A DNA stretch of 64,000 bases from contig NC_086259.1 in assembly GCF_021018805.1 (NCBI RefSeq), positions 17,627,501 to 17,691,500 on the forward strand, written 5' to 3'. Shown here piece by piece: positions 62,375 to 64,000 of this stretch (the stretch's first letter is position 1; every line of letters starts with the position of its first letter). The translations under genes and the position numbers were made by a program. The notes beneath the pieces were generated by a model. That model had not been told where the DNA came from. It made no database searches and was given only the letters and a program-made list of their open reading frames with translations. This stretch comes from Prinia subflava (taxonomy: Eukaryota; Chordata; Aves; Passeriformes; Cisticolidae).

Positions 62375-64000
62375 GCTCCCTCCTTCAGGGACTCTGTTGG
62401 GGACAGAGGGACAAGCAGTGGCCTTTGGTGGGTCCAGAGCTGTCCTCCCTGCCGTGGTGGGTACAGATGTGTTGGTGGATCTCCCAGCCTGGCTGGCAAC
62501 GAGCTGATGCCAGCAGGAGCTGATGGGAACGTGTCCCCGTGTGCCCGGAGTGTCACCAGGGGCTGGTGGCACCCAGGGCTGTGACAGCAGCAGCAGCAGT
62601 GGCCCTGCAGAGGCTGAGGTGCTGCTGCAGCCCCCTGAGGCTCACACAGCTCTGCAAACCCCTCTGTGAGATGTCAGTTCTTCATTCAGCTGCTATTGTG
62701 AACTGCAAACACAAAATATCCTTCTGGGGCTCAGCTCCACACTCAGCAAAGACCTCAATAATAGCCCAGGCAGTGCTCTAATGTGAGAAAAAACCCAAGA
62801 TTTAAGCCAGGTTTTGCCTGGATCAGTTTCAGCTCAACTCCCACGATCAGTGTTTTCCTTTTCCTCAGCGAAGCCTGCACTCCAACGTGGATCTTTGCCA
62901 CTCAAGATTACGCCTGTCAAAGCCATGAAAACACACTCATAATCAGTGGCTTAGCAGCCAATATCTCCCCAAACTGAGTGTCTGCAGGGCACCCTGCAGC
63001 AGCAGCAGCACATTTGGTCCTGGCTGTGCCATCCACGTCCCAGCAGAGCTGGGGGACAGCGCTGGGTGCCCACAGGGACAGCAGAGGGAACGGGCAGGGC
63101 TGGGCTGGCATTCCTGCCAGCCTCTGGCTGCAGCGTGCCAGGAAACTGGGAGGCTTTCCTAAGTCAGCAGAACATTATTTCCCTCTCATCATCCTTGTGT
63201 TGTAAGCCCTGGGAATAGCTGAGTCTCAGAAATGAGCCCAGTGCGAGTTCAGCCAGCTCGGGAATGCCCCAGCTCTGTCAGCACAGGAAAACACTGCTGC
63301 TGCTTTTCTGGCACTGTCAGCTCCTTCACAGATTTCCTTCCTGAATTGCCACTTCTTGCACAGCCAATTTATTGTGTGTTAAATTCTGTTCTTTCTTAGA
63401 CTACTTTTTCTTTTTTTTTGTTTTGTTTTGTTTTTTGTTTTTTGTTTTTGTTATTGCTAGGCCAAGAAAATGCAAGTGCAAATATTCATGCTGGCTCATC
63501 CCTTTCAACCCAAACCATTCCAGGATTTCCTCTAGCACTGTAGAAGTGAAATCTACTACGTGTATTAAGGGATAGGATGGAGAAAAGTCTTTCTGTTAAT
63601 AACTCTGAGCGCCTGGGGAGTAGCCATGTGTGTATCTTCAGACTGAGACACTGTTTGTGTCTCTGCTGTTTCTGTCATTTGTGAACATTTTTTCCTTCCC
63701 AAAGATGTGTCACTAACAGGAAATTTTAGTAATGGTTAGTACCAAATGTTAATGTTTAGTACAAAGGAAGAAATCCTGCTAAATCTTCAGGATTTCATTT
63801 CCAAAATGTCCCCTTGATAGTTCCTGGTCCTGGGAGAAAGGCCTGTGATAGTTCTAGACTTTATTATTAATTATTTTCACAGTGGCAAGGTGTTATTTCC
63901 CATCGCTGGGATATCCAATGTCCTCCAGATTTATACTGGACTGGGAATGTTTGAAAAGTACTGATGGAAAAAGGCAACAAAAGAGGCAAGAGAGTGTGCA
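62375..64000. other. Intronic stretch, GC-richer near the LTR
   Basis: 62380-63120 is moderately GC-rich with two short CAG runs (62587 and 62998). No exon signal or protein is recognised. Confidence 0.5.
63411..63453 (+). repeat. TTTTG-type simple repeat
   Basis: A T run followed by gttttgttttgttttttg and similar units. Confidence 0.9.

Larger units (their letters stand above)
50679..64000 (+). other. CDH13: CDH13 intron (3' end outside window)
   Basis: Intron starting with donor gtgagg and running past the window end. No exon encoding the rest of EC4 was found. It contains a sense CR1 fragment, a T47 tract with an adjoining inverted repeat, and one sense LTR. Confidence 0.85.

Noticed and set aside
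61952..62584. 210-codon ORF overlapping the LTR at the right end
   Set aside because: Runs through LTR and unrelated flanking intron; no retroviral protein motif seen.

Overview
The window is vertebrate nuclear DNA, almost certainly from a bird and probably a songbird. It carries several CR1 LINE 3' ends, two of them with the 'ccatgg(g)cagggacacc...actgtccca' type of sequence that I associate with passerines, and four LTR-like elements of avian endogenous-retrovirus style. Spliceosomal introns are long and AT-rich, while the exons are very GC-rich at third positions. No bacterial genes, operons or CRISPR arrays are present.

The only gene I can support is an internal part of CDH13 (T-cadherin/H-cadherin) on the + strand. 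Three exons are visible: 19273-19413 (47 codons, end of the EC2 repeat), 49246-49428 (61 codons, first half of EC3) and 50425-50678 (84 codons plus 2 nt, second half of EC3 and start of EC4). They join in frame, have canonical AG/GT borders, and encode 192 codons plus 2 nt. The introns are >19.2 kb (upstream, open), 29,832 bp, 996 bp and >13.3 kb (downstream, open). Neither the first exon, the promoter nor the GPI-signal exon lies in the window.

The other 99% is intron with repeats. From left to right: a T59 tract (962); an antisense LTR (4545-4934); an antisense LTR (7391-7683); a patch that keeps CpGs (about 9555-9905); a 24/25-bp minisatellite of about 33 units (12138-12960); a sense CR1 with an expanded tail (15681-16130); an A33 tract (18045); two ~92% identical direct repeats bracketing the first exon (18491-18700 and 19882-20094); an antisense CR1 (21371); antisense LTR-like elements (23429-24110 and 26583-26880); a pair of antisense CR1 copies sharing a non-CR1 junction (28112-28384 and 38450-38755); an alternating two-unit tandem repeat (40203-40366); a 485-nt uninterrupted pyrimidine tract built mainly of TTCC (42585-43069); an apparent very old repeat fossil (43936-43998); a sense CR1 (55138-55342); a T47 tract followed by a perfect inverted repeat (56718-56784); and a sense LTR (61985-62374) that is an inverted partner of the LTR at 4545.

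I found no convincing undescribed gene system. The most interesting signals are structural: the exon-bracketing direct repeats, which could delete one in-frame exon; the shared CR1 junction; the minisatellite; and the very long polypyrimidine mirror repeat. Family names are from recall of conserved sequence; no search was run.
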